This document shows positions 7,050 through 15,392 of a DNA stretch of 44,741 nt, piece by piece. The notes beneath the pieces are model-generated. The model was not told the DNA's origin. It saw only the letters and a program-made list of their open reading frames with translations, and did no database searches. Source of the stretch: an uncultured Acidobacteriia bacterium (GTDB lineage Bacteria; Acidobacteriota; Terriglobia; Bryobacterales; Bryobacteraceae); NCBI GenBank assembly GCA_903929755.1, contig CAIYVZ010000119.1, positions 1 to 44,741 of the forward strand, given 5' to 3'. A program made the position numbers and the translations under genes. Numbering within the stretch: the first letter of the stretch is position 1; the number at the start of each line of letters is the position of its first letter.

Positions 7050-8228
7050 ATGAAATCAGTGTCCCGCAACGCCCGCTGTTACGTCGAAATCTCCCGTTCC
7101 GTCATCGCTGCTAACTACCGCGCCGTTCGCGATGCTGTCGCCCCCGGTCGTGCCACCGAAGCGCACAGGCCTCCCGTCCTGCAACCGCCCGGGTCCTCAG
7201 AGCCCGGCGTAATCGGTGTCGTCAAAGCGGACGCCTACGGCCACGGGGCTATCGAAGTGGCCCGCGTTCTGGCCCGCGAAGGGATCGAGTGGCTCGCCGT
7301 CAGCTCCGTTGACGAAGGTGTCGCCCTTCGCTCCGCCGGCATATCCCAGCGGATCCTCGTCATGGCCGGAGTCATGCCCTGGGAATTCGAAGCCGTTCGC
7401 GAACAAAATCTGACGCCCGTCGTCCATTCCCTCCACGAACTTCCTCGCTTCGCCGAAGCCCGCGTCCCCAGGGTCCACCTCAAGCTCGATACCGGCATGG
7501 ACCGCCTCGGAACTCTCGCCGAAGCCTCTCAAATCGCCGCCGCCATCGCCAAAACTCCGGAGTTAACGGTCGAAGGTCTCCTGTCCCATTTCGCCTCCGC
7601 CACTGACTTCAGCTCCAACCAAACCCCGGAACAAATCCGCCTCTTTCACGAAAGGGCCGCCGCCCTCCGTTCCCTGGGAGTCCAGCCCTCCCTGATGCAC
7701 TTCGCCAGCACCAACGCTATCGCCTACCCCCGCCCCGGAGCCTGGCTTTCCCTCGTCCGCCCCGGCCACGCCATCTACGGCTACGTGTCGCCCGCCCGCG
7801 GTCCCGCGCCCCCCGCTACCTTCCAGGTCCAGCCCGCCCTGCAGTGGAAGACCCACATCGTCGCCGTCAAAGATGTCCCCTCCGGAGCCCGCGTCGGCTA
7901 CGGCGGGTCATGGAAGGCCGAGAACCCCACACGTCTCGCCATCCTCGCCGCAGGCTATGCCGATGGAGTCCCCCACCGCCTCTCCAACAAAGGCAAAGTC
8001 ATCGCCGGAGGCCGTCTCGCCCCCATCGTCGGTACCGTCTCCATGGACCTGACTACCATCGACATCACTCAATCGCCCCAACTCCGTCCCGGCGACGAAG
8101 TAACCCTGCTCGGCACGGAAGGCGACGTATCTCTGGACGCCCAGCAGCTCGCCAAAACCGCCGGCACCATCTCCTACAACATCCTCTGCAGCATCAGCGC
8201 CCGAGTTCGCAGGTTTTATACAGATTAG
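7050..8228 (+). CDS. alr: Alanine racemase
   Basis: 392 aa PLP enzyme (fold type III) interconverting L- and D-alanine for peptidoglycan. The PLP lysine is K59 in GVVKADAYGHG. HLKLDTGMDRLG, GLLSHFASA and VRPGHAIYGY are the expected barrel motifs, and the C-terminal domain has VGYGGSWKAE with the catalytic Tyr, GYADGVPHRLSNKG and VGTVSMDLTTID. Residues about 35-53 (EAHRPPVLQPPGSSEPG region) are extra compared with other racemases, which pass from the first helix straight into the PLP strand. The extra DNA starts with the same 13-mer as the insertion in the preceding gene. The first nine residues are also non-conserved. The 3' end overlaps the convergent sensor kinase by 3 bases. Confidence 0.93.
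   Translation: MKSVSRNARCYVEISRSVIAANYRAVRDAVAPGRATEAHRPPVLQPPGSSEPGVIGVVKADAYGHGAIEVARVLAREGIEWLAVSSVDEGVALRSAGISQRILVMAGVMPWEFEAVREQNLTPVVHSLHELPRFAEARVPRVHLKLDTGMDRLGTLAEASQIAAAIAKTPELTVEGLLSHFASATDFSSNQTPEQIRLFHERAAALRSLGVQPSLMHFASTNAIAYPRPGAWLSLVRPGHAIYGYVSPARGPAPPATFQVQPALQWKTHIVAVKDVPSGARVGYGGSWKAENPTRLAILAAGYADGVPHRLSNKGKVIAGGRLAPIVGTVSMDLTTIDITQSPQLRPGDEVTLLGTEGDVSLDAQQLAKTAGTISYNILCSISARVRRFYTD
7159..7200 (+). repeat. In-frame inserted segment (copy 2)
   Basis: About 42 bases in alr that begin AAGCGCACAGGCC (7159-7171) and end TCCTCAG (7194-7200), the same ends as the longer insertion at 6466-6618. Both are read in the same frame and give the peptide AHRPP. This placement upstream of the PLP-lysine strand has no counterpart in typical racemases. 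Interpreted as a shorter copy of the same element. Confidence 0.45.
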
Positions 8229-11170
8229 CCGCTAACCGGAACCCGCAGCCGAACCCACGTCCCCTGGCCCGGCGTGCTCTCCAGGTAAAATGTGCCGCCC
8301 AGCTTCTCCATCCGTTCCTTCATCCCGATCAGCCCGTAATGTCGGCTTTCGCCCGCGGCTTCCCCGGTCCATTCAAACCCGTTGCCGTTATCAATCACGT
8401 CTACTGACAACCACTTGCCGCTAAACCCCAGCTTCAGTACGATTCGGGTAGCCCCCGAATGCCGCACCGCGTTGCTCAGGGCTTCGCGCGTCGAAAGCAC
8501 CACACCCCGCTCCGCCTCCGCGCCAAGCGTCGCCGAGCCCCCCGAAGTCTCCAGTTCCACAGAAACGCCCGCTTCATCCCGAACCCGCGCCACCAGTTCC
8601 GCGATCGCTGTCCCAATCCGTCCGCCATCCTCGCTGTGTCGCAGATTCCAAACCGCCGACCGCGCATCTTCCACCGTCGCCCGGATCTCATCACGAGCCT
8701 TCTCAATCAGCATCCGGCTCACGTCCGGCGCCGAATCCCCCGTGCTTGCCGCAGCCTCCAGCAGCGTCGAAACCCCCACGCACCCCTGGATCACCGTGTC
8801 ATGCATCTCCCGCGCCAGCCGGCTCCGCTCTTCCAGCACCGCCTCAAACTGCCGCCGCACATTTCGCACATGCAGCAGATAGTAGCCCCGCCCCAGACTC
8901 AAGGCCGCCACCGCCAGCAAAAGCAGGAACCACCACGTCTGGTAATAAGCGGGCAGCAACACTACCGTGAACGCCTTCTGCACCAGCTGCGCCGGGTTAT
9001 CCGTATCCCATGCCGCTACATGGAACTGATACTTGCCCGGCGATAGATTCGTAAAGTAGGCGATCCGCCGGTCGCCAACCTGATTCCAGCCCTTCTCCGC
9101 TCCTTCCATCCAGTACCGGAACCGCAGCCTCTCCGGTGACCGCAGCCGTATCGCCGTATAGTGCAGTTCCAGCTTGCCCGTTCCCGGCTGCACTTCAATC
9201 GGTTCTTCGGCGGAAATCTTTAGGGCCTCGTCACCAGCAATCGCCTGCTCCAGCAGCAGCGGTGGCAGCACCTGTGGCTTCCCCGCCGACCTGGCCCATT
9301 CCGGCGTCACCACCACCCCGCTCGCACTCGGCGCCCACAATTCTCCGGTCCGCGACAATGCGCCGGCCGACTGGACCCCGCCGTTCATCTGGTTCGTCGG
9401 CAACCCGTCCGACGTGTTGTACAGCCTCGGCCTGTCCAGGTTCCTGCGCGGTACCGACACCACCCCCGCCGAACTCGTCAGCCACAGCACCCCCCGCGCA
9501 TCTTCCGCAATGAAGTGAATCTTTTCCGGAATCCCGCGCCCCACCGGAATGTGCGTCAGCCTGCCGTCCGTGAACCGATACAGGCCCGCTCCGTGCGTGC
9601 CGATCCACATCGTCCCGTCACCGTCTTCAAACAGCGCCCAAACCTTCTGGCCCCGCAACTCCTCCAGCTTTCCATCACTCACAAACGTGCCGCCGGAAAC
9701 GCGCGTGACGCCGCCGTCCGTTCCCACCCAAACCACGCCGGAATGGTCTTCAGCAATCGCCCTCACGCTGTTATAGATCAGTCCGTTGTCTTCATTGAAA
9801 CTCTGGATTCGTCCGCCCCGCACATGGCTCACCCCGCCATTCGTCCCGATCCAAAGGCTTCCGTCGCGCGCCTCGCAAAACGCCCTCGTAAAGTCGTTCA
9901 TCAGCCCGTCGCTCACCGACAGATGAGTCACCGTTCCAGCTGGCCCCAGGCGATAAACACCCCGTCCAATCGTGCCCAGCCACAACCCGCCGTCCCGCGT
10001 CCGGAAGACATTTCGCAGCGGCACATTCGCCAGTTCGCCCGGCAACGGGAACCGTGTCAGCACCCCACCCTGCGATTGATAAAGCTGCCCATTCACCGAG
10101 ACCACCAGAATCGATCCCGCCGGGTCCGCATAAACCGTATTGATACTCTCCGAATCTCCCGCCGGAACGTGCAGCGTGCGCGTCGCGCTCGGGCTGATCC
10201 TGGTCAGCCCGGCCTGCGTCCCCACCCACAGATTCCCCTCGCTGTCCCCCTGGATGCTCAGCACGTCGTTGTGCGGTAACCCGGCCCCGGCTGTGATGCG
10301 GACCATCCTGCCGTCTTTCCAGCGCAGCAACCCACTGCCACGGGTGCCGATCCAAACGCTCCCACCCACTTCGTGGACCTCGCTCACCCGGATATCTTCC
10401 ACCAGCGCCGGCCCGCCAAACGGATCTCCATGAACTCCGCCCGGCAGCCGTCGCAGACCCGACACGGTGCCGAGCCAAATGGCGCCTTCGTGATCCATCT
10501 CCATGACGCGGACGTTGTCGTTTGCCCGATCCTTGCGCACGGGATAGAACTCGTGCCCGCCCCTCTTCCCATTTCCACCAGGCCCCAGCACCAGAAGCCC
10601 GGTTCCCGCCGCCAGCAAACGGCCCTGCCGGTCTTCGACAATGGCATTCAGGCTCATCGCCGGAATCCCGTCCCGTCCATCAATACGGATCAGCTTCTCA
10701 CCTTCCATCCGGAACAGGCCTTTATCCGTGCCCACCCAGACGTTGCCCGAGCCGTCCTCGCTGATCACCCGGACGAAGCCGTTCGTCAGGCCCTCCTGCG
10801 CGCCGTACCCCCGGAACCGACCCTTCCGGTAATGCACCAGGCCGCCGCCCTCCGTGCCGATCCAGAGTGACCCATCGCGCGCCGCCAGCAGCGCCGACAC
10901 GCTGTCATCCCGGAACGCCGCTTCATTCGAAGGCCCAAACACCGTGAACCGAACGCCGTCAAACCGCACCAGCCCACCGCTCACTCCGATCCACAGATAC
11001 CCGTCCGGCGTCTGCGCCAGCGCCTGCGCCATGTCTTCGGGTAGTCCATCCCGGCTCTGCCACACGCGACCGCTGTAACCGAGTTCTTCCAGTGATACCA
11101 GGGGTGGCAGCGTGGCCGCCGCAGCCGTCGAAGCAAACAGAGCCACCAGAAGGCCGACGCCGAGTCGCAT
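8225..11170 (-). CDS. Beta-propeller hybrid-type sensor histidine kinase (Reg_prop, Y_Y_Y, HisKA_3)
   Basis: 981 aa. A signal peptide is followed by a large periplasmic sensor: repeated 'DGSLWIGTxGGGL' units of the Reg_prop type (about 35-650), which fold into two seven-bladed propellers in characterised relatives, then a Y_Y_Y domain (about 665-745, with RFRYWMEG and YFTNLSPGKYQFHV). One membrane helix (about 752-772) leads to a HisKA_3 dimerisation domain with the phospho-accepting His at about residue 790 (REMHDTVIQG) and a HATPase domain (REALSNAVRHSGA, DNGNGF, GLIGMKERM). Homologues in Bacteroidetes and Acidobacteria sense glycans or peptides. It lies 16 bases downstream of its response regulator and is certainly co-transcribed. 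Ligand unknown; the hydrolase gene upstream is a hint. Confidence 0.92.
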   Translation of the reverse strand: MRLGVGLLVALFASTAAAATLPPLVSLEELGYSGRVWQSRDGLPEDMAQALAQTPDGYLWIGVSGGLVRFDGVRFTVFGPSNEAAFRDDSVSALLAARDGSLWIGTEGGGLVHYRKGRFRGYGAQEGLTNGFVRVISEDGSGNVWVGTDKGLFRMEGEKLIRIDGRDGIPAMSLNAIVEDRQGRLLAAGTGLLVLGPGGNGKRGGHEFYPVRKDRANDNVRVMEMDHEGAIWLGTVSGLRRLPGGVHGDPFGGPALVEDIRVSEVHEVGGSVWIGTRGSGLLRWKDGRMVRITAGAGLPHNDVLSIQGDSEGNLWVGTQAGLTRISPSATRTLHVPAGDSESINTVYADPAGSILVVSVNGQLYQSQGGVLTRFPLPGELANVPLRNVFRTRDGGLWLGTIGRGVYRLGPAGTVTHLSVSDGLMNDFTRAFCEARDGSLWIGTNGGVSHVRGGRIQSFNEDNGLIYNSVRAIAEDHSGVVWVGTDGGVTRVSGGTFVSDGKLEELRGQKVWALFEDGDGTMWIGTHGAGLYRFTDGRLTHIPVGRGIPEKIHFIAEDARGVLWLTSSAGVVSVPRRNLDRPRLYNTSDGLPTNQMNGGVQSAGALSRTGELWAPSASGVVVTPEWARSAGKPQVLPPLLLEQAIAGDEALKISAEEPIEVQPGTGKLELHYTAIRLRSPERLRFRYWMEGAEKGWNQVGDRRIAYFTNLSPGKYQFHVAAWDTDNPAQLVQKAFTVVLLPAYYQTWWFLLLLAVAALSLGRGYYLLHVRNVRRQFEAVLEERSRLAREMHDTVIQGCVGVSTLLEAAASTGDSAPDVSRMLIEKARDEIRATVEDARSAVWNLRHSEDGGRIGTAIAELVARVRDEAGVSVELETSGGSATLGAEAERGVVLSTREALSNAVRHSGATRIVLKLGFSGKWLSVDVIDNGNGFEWTGEAAGESRHYGLIGMKERMEKLGGTFYLESTPGQGTWVRLRVPVSG

Positions 11171-11186
11171 TTCGCTTACGCCTCTC

Positions 11187-11855
11187 TTAGTCCAGATGCA
11201 CGATGCCGCGCTTCAGCGCCGCCACCGTCGCCTGCGTCCGGTCCGTCACATGCAGCCGGCTCAGAATGATATTCACGTGCCACTTCACCGTCGCCTCGCT
11301 GATCCCCAGCGCCTCGCCAATCTCGCGGTTGCTCCGTCCGTCCACTATCAGGTTCAATACCTGCAGTTCCCTCGGACTCAGTTCCGACCCCGGTGTCCGC
11401 TCCGTCAAAGCCCGCGAAATATTCTCCGGCAGGAACTTCAGGCCCGCATAGACTTTTCGGATCGCATTCGCCAGTTCCACATGCGACATCGCCTTCAGCA
11501 GGTAAGACTGCGCCCCCGCCGCCAGCGCTCGGAAGATATCTTCATCGCCGTCGTAAGTCGTCAGCACAATGAATCGTGGCTCGGGCGACTGCTTCCGGAT
11601 CGCCGTTATCGTCTCCACGCCGCCCATCCCCGGCAGACGAAGATCCATCAGCACGATATCCACCGCGTTCTTCAGGCAGAACGCCACCGCTTCTTCGCCC
11701 GTGTTCGCTTCCCCGGCCACCAGCATATCTGGCTGGCTTCCCACTATAGCCGCAATGCCGAACCGAACCACAGGGTGGTCATCCACGATCAGAACCCGAA
11801 TTTTTCTGCGCTCTGGCACCGCCTCCATACTATCGAACGAAGCGGCCTCAAACAC
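11187..11855 (-). CDS. NarL/FixJ-family response regulator
   Basis: Up to 222 aa from GTG 11855; an internal ATG at 11828 (MEAVPERRK) is an equally plausible start because relatives begin just before IRVLIVDDHPVVR. The receiver domain has the acidic pair DD (25-26), phospho-acceptor D71 in VLMDLRLPGMGG, Thr in FIVLTTYDGDED and Lys in YLLKAMS. The LuxR-type HTH at the C-terminus is LSPRELQVLNLIVDGRSNREIGEALGIS... and ends with ATVKWHVNIILSRLHV. It is the cognate partner of the downstream propeller kinase (16-base gap). Targets are not visible, but the hydrolase gene directly upstream on the same strand is a candidate. Confidence 0.92.
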   Translation of the reverse strand: MFEAASFDSMEAVPERRKIRVLIVDDHPVVRFGIAAIVGSQPDMLVAGEANTGEEAVAFCLKNAVDIVLMDLRLPGMGGVETITAIRKQSPEPRFIVLTTYDGDEDIFRALAAGAQSYLLKAMSHVELANAIRKVYAGLKFLPENISRALTERTPGSELSPRELQVLNLIVDGRSNREIGEALGISEATVKWHVNIILSRLHVTDRTQATVAALKRGIVHLD

Positions 11856-11904
11856 CCCGATGCCATACCCGCGTCTCTAAAACCGCCGCTCACGGCGTCG
11901 ACAT

Positions 11905-11940
11905 CCAGCCCCCGCAAGCGCTCAGGCGGGGCTGGGGCTG
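11905..11940 (-). terminator. GC-rich stem-loop between hydrolase and response regulator
   Basis: On the bottom strand, GCCCCGC ... GCGGGGGC forms a stem with a short loop, about 30-60 bases after the hydrolase stop at 11971. No T-run follows, so it could be a weak terminator, an mRNA-processing hairpin or a leader element of the regulator gene. Confidence 0.35.
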
Positions 11941-11970
11941 TTTGCTTCCCAAACTGAGCCACCGCCGGAA

Positions 11971-14532
11971 TTATCGCCGCAGAGGGACTACAACGTAGGG
12001 CGTCTCAACATCCGCATCGGGATACATCCGCCCCGCGCCATTCTTTCCGAGCGTCTCCACAAAGTACATCAGATCCCATTTGGGATCGAAGAACGAGGCG
12101 GGGATCCTGGCTGCGTAATCGCCGCTCTTGGGATCCGGCGTCATATCCACTGCCTCATAGTCTTCCGCCTGCGTGACGTGACGGTAGCGCAGCCGGACCG
12201 ATTTGACGCCGTCCGGCGCCGTGACGTGTGCCAAAACAACAAAATCGCGACCCGGGTCTGCAACCTTTTCTGATGACAGTCGGGCCACCGGCGGCGCGCC
12301 GTTCGCCAGCAGCGGCGTCAGGTGTCTTGCCCCCGGCTTCGCTTCGGCCCTGGTGCGCTCGGCCAGCAGATTTTCGAAGTCGCGCGCCAGCAGAGAGTAC
12401 TCTTCCTGCCAGTGGCGGCTGAATCCCACGGCATGCGCGCCGAAGGCCAGATTCGTACTGTAGACATCCCCGGCTGCCTCCACCATCTGCTTCCACGACT
12501 CCATAGCCTTTCGTTCGAAGCCAATCGCGTCGTCGAAAGATGCCAGATCTCCCGTTTCCTTGTACAGGTTGTAACTGACGCCGGCCAGGAGCCGGAATGA
12601 ATGATACCGCGACAAGCCGGCCAGGATCTTCAGGTCGGTAGTGGTGGAATGGAATTCGTTCGCTGAGTGGCTGCCGATCCCTTTCTCGGCCAGCGCGACT
12701 TCCGCAAGGATCGCGTCCGCTGTGGCCCCGAACCAGCGGCTGGTCTCCTCGGGTCGCCGCATTGCCGTTTCACCGCCGGCAAGCAGCAGTTTCGCCTCCG
12801 CGCGCACGCTCAGGAACTGCTGGATGTCGCTGCCATCTTCGCCGGCGTACTGCTGCAGACTGCCCTGGCGGTTCATCTCGGCCCATCCCCGCGTGGTGGG
12901 AAAGTTCTGGTACAGGTAGCTCGATGCCACAATCCGCGGAAGAACGTTGCTGGCCAATTGGAGACCCTTCATCAGGTGCGGACCGGCGGCGGGACCGAAA
13001 CGCCGGTCAAACTCCCGGGACCACACGTCCGCGGGAACAGCCGGGTTGTAGCTGATTCGTCCCCACACCCGATAGAACTGCCAGTAGCGCTCGAATTCGT
13101 AATCGTAATAGCGATACCGCTTATTCAGAATTTCCAAAGGCGCTTCGTCATGTGGCTCTCCCAGCATCCTGGTCGCCAGCATCTCGTTGGCCTCGAAGCT
13201 GTTGCCGTCGTAGAGCCGTACCGTGGCCACGAAGCGGCGCACGTATTCGGGATCTCCCCACAGCAGCACGCGCGAAGTTCCGCCGTTCCACAACTGCCAG
13301 TGAATTCTGTAGCGCTGCGGATAGCGCAGCAAGTCGGCGTAGCCGTGGCGTCGTTCCTTCTGGTTCTGGGTGTTGATGTGAGTCGGATGGAACGGCATGC
13401 CCATTTGCTCCATCCAGTACTTGGTGGATACACGTGACTGCAGCCCCAGCTCCACTGCGTCGTTGATCACTTCATCGGGAAGTTCCTTGGCCCGCAGGTC
13501 GAGGCGCAGCGAGGGATGGTCGCGTTTGATCGCCGTAAATACCTCGTGCCAGAACGCCTGCATCTCTTCATGCTTCAGCCCGGATTCGTCATGCATCCGG
13601 AACTGGATCGCGTCCACATCCGGAAACACTTCCACGAAGCGTCGCAGCGCGGCCTTCGTGTACGCGGAGAGATTCTCCGCCGTGACGCCGAACACCAGCC
13701 CAGGTACCCGCTTTCCGGCGTTGTCCGAAGCTCCCGGGATACCGCCGCCCTGGACGCCGCCCCGATAGATGTGGTCCCAGATGCCCGCCGTTACATCGAT
13801 CCCCCGCTCATGCGCGATGCGGATCATCGCCTGGAACGCGGCCGTGTTCTTCGCCTGCTGCGCGGGCGTGACGCCAACCATCTCTACGCCCGGGAAGCCT
13901 TCGGTATTGAAAAAGTACGGATAGAGCGGAGCCATGAAGCCGCCGTTTTCGTAGCCGAAGATGACCACAAAGCTGTTAATGCGGTCGGCCGCCAGCATGT
14001 CGAAGTAGCGTGTCCAGTAGCGTTCGTCATAGAGGCGCTGTTCGAAATAGGCCCTCTGCATGGTGTAAGTGGAGATGCCGCGCTCGGCGATGTAGGGCGT
14101 CTCTGAGATATCTCGAACCAGTTCGAAGGGATCGGTTCCGGTGGAAGCCTTGATCTTCTCAGCCGTATCCAGAGCCGCATACATCAGGCCTCGCGAATCG
14201 CCGCCCGCCAGAACCACCGTCGCCTTCCCGCCCCGCACAACCGCGCTCCGCACCACAGCAAACGATTCGGGAGCTGCGGGCAGCGTTGCTCCACTGCCTT
14301 TCATCGCGCGAACGGCGGTTTCAGCGGCCGCGCCTCCCACCACCATCCGATAGCTCGCCTTGTCATCCGCAGCTGTGATTGCGAAGCCGCGGGACCGCAG
14401 CGCCTCGTGCAGAACCGCTATACCGTGCGCCGCGGGCGTGCCCGACGGCGCATCCGAGATGATCGCAACGCTTGTGGCGGCCGGCAGAGTTCCCGCCATC
14501 ATCCAGAGGAGCGAAAGGAGAGTCTTCGACAT
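11971..14532 (-). CDS. Large secreted TIM-barrel hydrolase-like protein
   Basis: 853 aa. Signal peptide MSKTLLSLLWMMAGTLPAATS. Residues about 20-140 resemble the GH67-N/GH20b type domain that precedes the catalytic barrel in alpha-glucuronidases and hexosaminidases (VVLAGGDSRGLMYAALDTAEKI matches 'aG.d.rG..YAa...ae.i'). A barrel-like region follows (about 145-480), with ERGISTYTMQRAYF, YFDMLAADRINSFVVIFGYENGGF, IAHERGIDVTAGIWDH, QFRMHDESGLKHEE and WQLWNGGTSRVLLWGDPEYV. The pair 'HDESG' could hold catalytic acids, but I cannot assign a GH family. The C-terminal about 350 residues are helical, then beta-rich (VRLRYRHVTQAEDYEAVDM). A ribosome-binding site (AGGATAA) precedes the ATG. It probably attacks an extracellular glycan; substrate unknown. 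Confidence 0.6.
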   Translation of the reverse strand: MSKTLLSLLWMMAGTLPAATSVAIISDAPSGTPAAHGIAVLHEALRSRGFAITAADDKASYRMVVGGAAAETAVRAMKGSGATLPAAPESFAVVRSAVVRGGKATVVLAGGDSRGLMYAALDTAEKIKASTGTDPFELVRDISETPYIAERGISTYTMQRAYFEQRLYDERYWTRYFDMLAADRINSFVVIFGYENGGFMAPLYPYFFNTEGFPGVEMVGVTPAQQAKNTAAFQAMIRIAHERGIDVTAGIWDHIYRGGVQGGGIPGASDNAGKRVPGLVFGVTAENLSAYTKAALRRFVEVFPDVDAIQFRMHDESGLKHEEMQAFWHEVFTAIKRDHPSLRLDLRAKELPDEVINDAVELGLQSRVSTKYWMEQMGMPFHPTHINTQNQKERRHGYADLLRYPQRYRIHWQLWNGGTSRVLLWGDPEYVRRFVATVRLYDGNSFEANEMLATRMLGEPHDEAPLEILNKRYRYYDYEFERYWQFYRVWGRISYNPAVPADVWSREFDRRFGPAAGPHLMKGLQLASNVLPRIVASSYLYQNFPTTRGWAEMNRQGSLQQYAGEDGSDIQQFLSVRAEAKLLLAGGETAMRRPEETSRWFGATADAILAEVALAEKGIGSHSANEFHSTTTDLKILAGLSRYHSFRLLAGVSYNLYKETGDLASFDDAIGFERKAMESWKQMVEAAGDVYSTNLAFGAHAVGFSRHWQEEYSLLARDFENLLAERTRAEAKPGARHLTPLLANGAPPVARLSSEKVADPGRDFVVLAHVTAPDGVKSVRLRYRHVTQAEDYEAVDMTPDPKSGDYAARIPASFFDPKWDLMYFVETLGKNGAGRMYPDADVETPYVVVPLRR

Positions 14533-14759
14533 TTAAGGGTTATCCTGTTCAATACTGCAAAGCGCCTCGGTCCGGAATACGCACGCGATACACCGACGCC
14601 GGCAAGACGGGGTAACAACGAGACGCGAGCGACTCTGTTGACGTGCATGGAAGCTCCATTCACAACATGCGGCACATTCTGTGCACCGGGCTGAATTGCT
14701 GCCGCCCGAAAGATATAGGAGATACGGCCTGGTGTCAAGGGCCCGACTGTCCGCTGAAG

Positions 14760-15062
14760 TCCCTCGACGCTCATCTCAACATCGCTTTGATTCATCACCC
14801 CCTCGAATGGCTGAGCCCGGTGGAAAGTGTCGCGTACCAGGCCGGCCCCTGGCGCAAGTGCGCCTTCTACTCCACTTTTGACGGGGAGCAACTGACCCTG
14901 TATCCCATTCGCTTCGAGCATTCACCCCGTCCCGTCTGGACTACTGATCCGAGCGTCTACCCCGGGGAGCACAGCAACAACCATCAGAAATCCCTCGCAA
15001 TCCAAAACTCCGGTATCCCAGTTGAAGAAGCTCGGCCCGCTGAACGCCTGGTTGGGCGCTGA
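14760..15062 (+). pseudogene. Metallophosphoesterase C-terminal remnant
   Basis: The frame ending at 15062 reads 'LDAHLNIALIHHPLEWL', a very typical segment of calcineurin-like phosphoesterases (ALxHHPLxWL), then 'AYQAGPWRKCAFYSTFDGEQLTLYPIRFEHSPRPVWTTDPSVYPGE', like their C-terminal beta tail. The GHxH metal motif that should lie between these two parts is missing, as is the whole N-terminal half (GDxH, GDxxxxG, GNHD). This indicates an internal deletion plus 5' loss. No good start or ribosome-binding site is visible. It could be the residue of a defence-island or NTPase-linked phosphoesterase; that is inference. An ORF-sized open frame from 14643 exists but its first about 40 residues match nothing I know. 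Confidence 0.45.
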
Positions 15063-15271
15063 TCACCCCGGCGACTGCCATAGGTACGAGCTCATCCGGA
15101 GCAAACCTCGCCTCATGGACGTTTTACTCTTGCAGAACTGACACGCACAACTTTCTGTTTTACACAGAGTCCTGACACGTCCTGATCCTGCGTCGCAGGT
15201 CCCGGTTCGCCCTGGGGCCAGGCACTGCTCGGCGGCCAAAAACACGTGTTTCACAAACGCCGGGTTTTTAT

Positions 15272-15324
15272 CGGGTTTCTCCCCCCTGTTTCAGGGCTTT
15301 CGCCGGGTTTCTCCCCCGTGTTTC
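15272..15324 (+). repeat. Direct repeat upstream of M28 peptidase gene
   Basis: Two copies of cgggtttctccccc-c/g-tgtttc (15272-15292 and 15304-15324), 32 bases apart and differing at one position; a partial copy of the first half lies at 15261. They lie 69-121 bases before the ATG at 15393. Possible regulator-binding or slipped-replication repeat. Confidence 0.45.
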
Positions 15325-15392
15325 CGCACCAGAACCCAGTTCCGCCACCCTCCCCTCAAACCCTCACCCCGTTTGCGATACTTGCGGACATC

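Larger units (their letters stand above)
14533..15392. other. 860-base region without intact gene
   Basis: Spacer between the hydrolase start and the M28 peptidase start. Left part (14533-14642) carries the hydrolase leader and presumably its promoter. The middle (about 14760-15062) holds a phosphoesterase remnant. The right part (15063-15392) has no supported gene but contains a pyrimidine-rich direct repeat of 21 bases (15272-15292 and 15304-15324). Confidence 0.6.
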
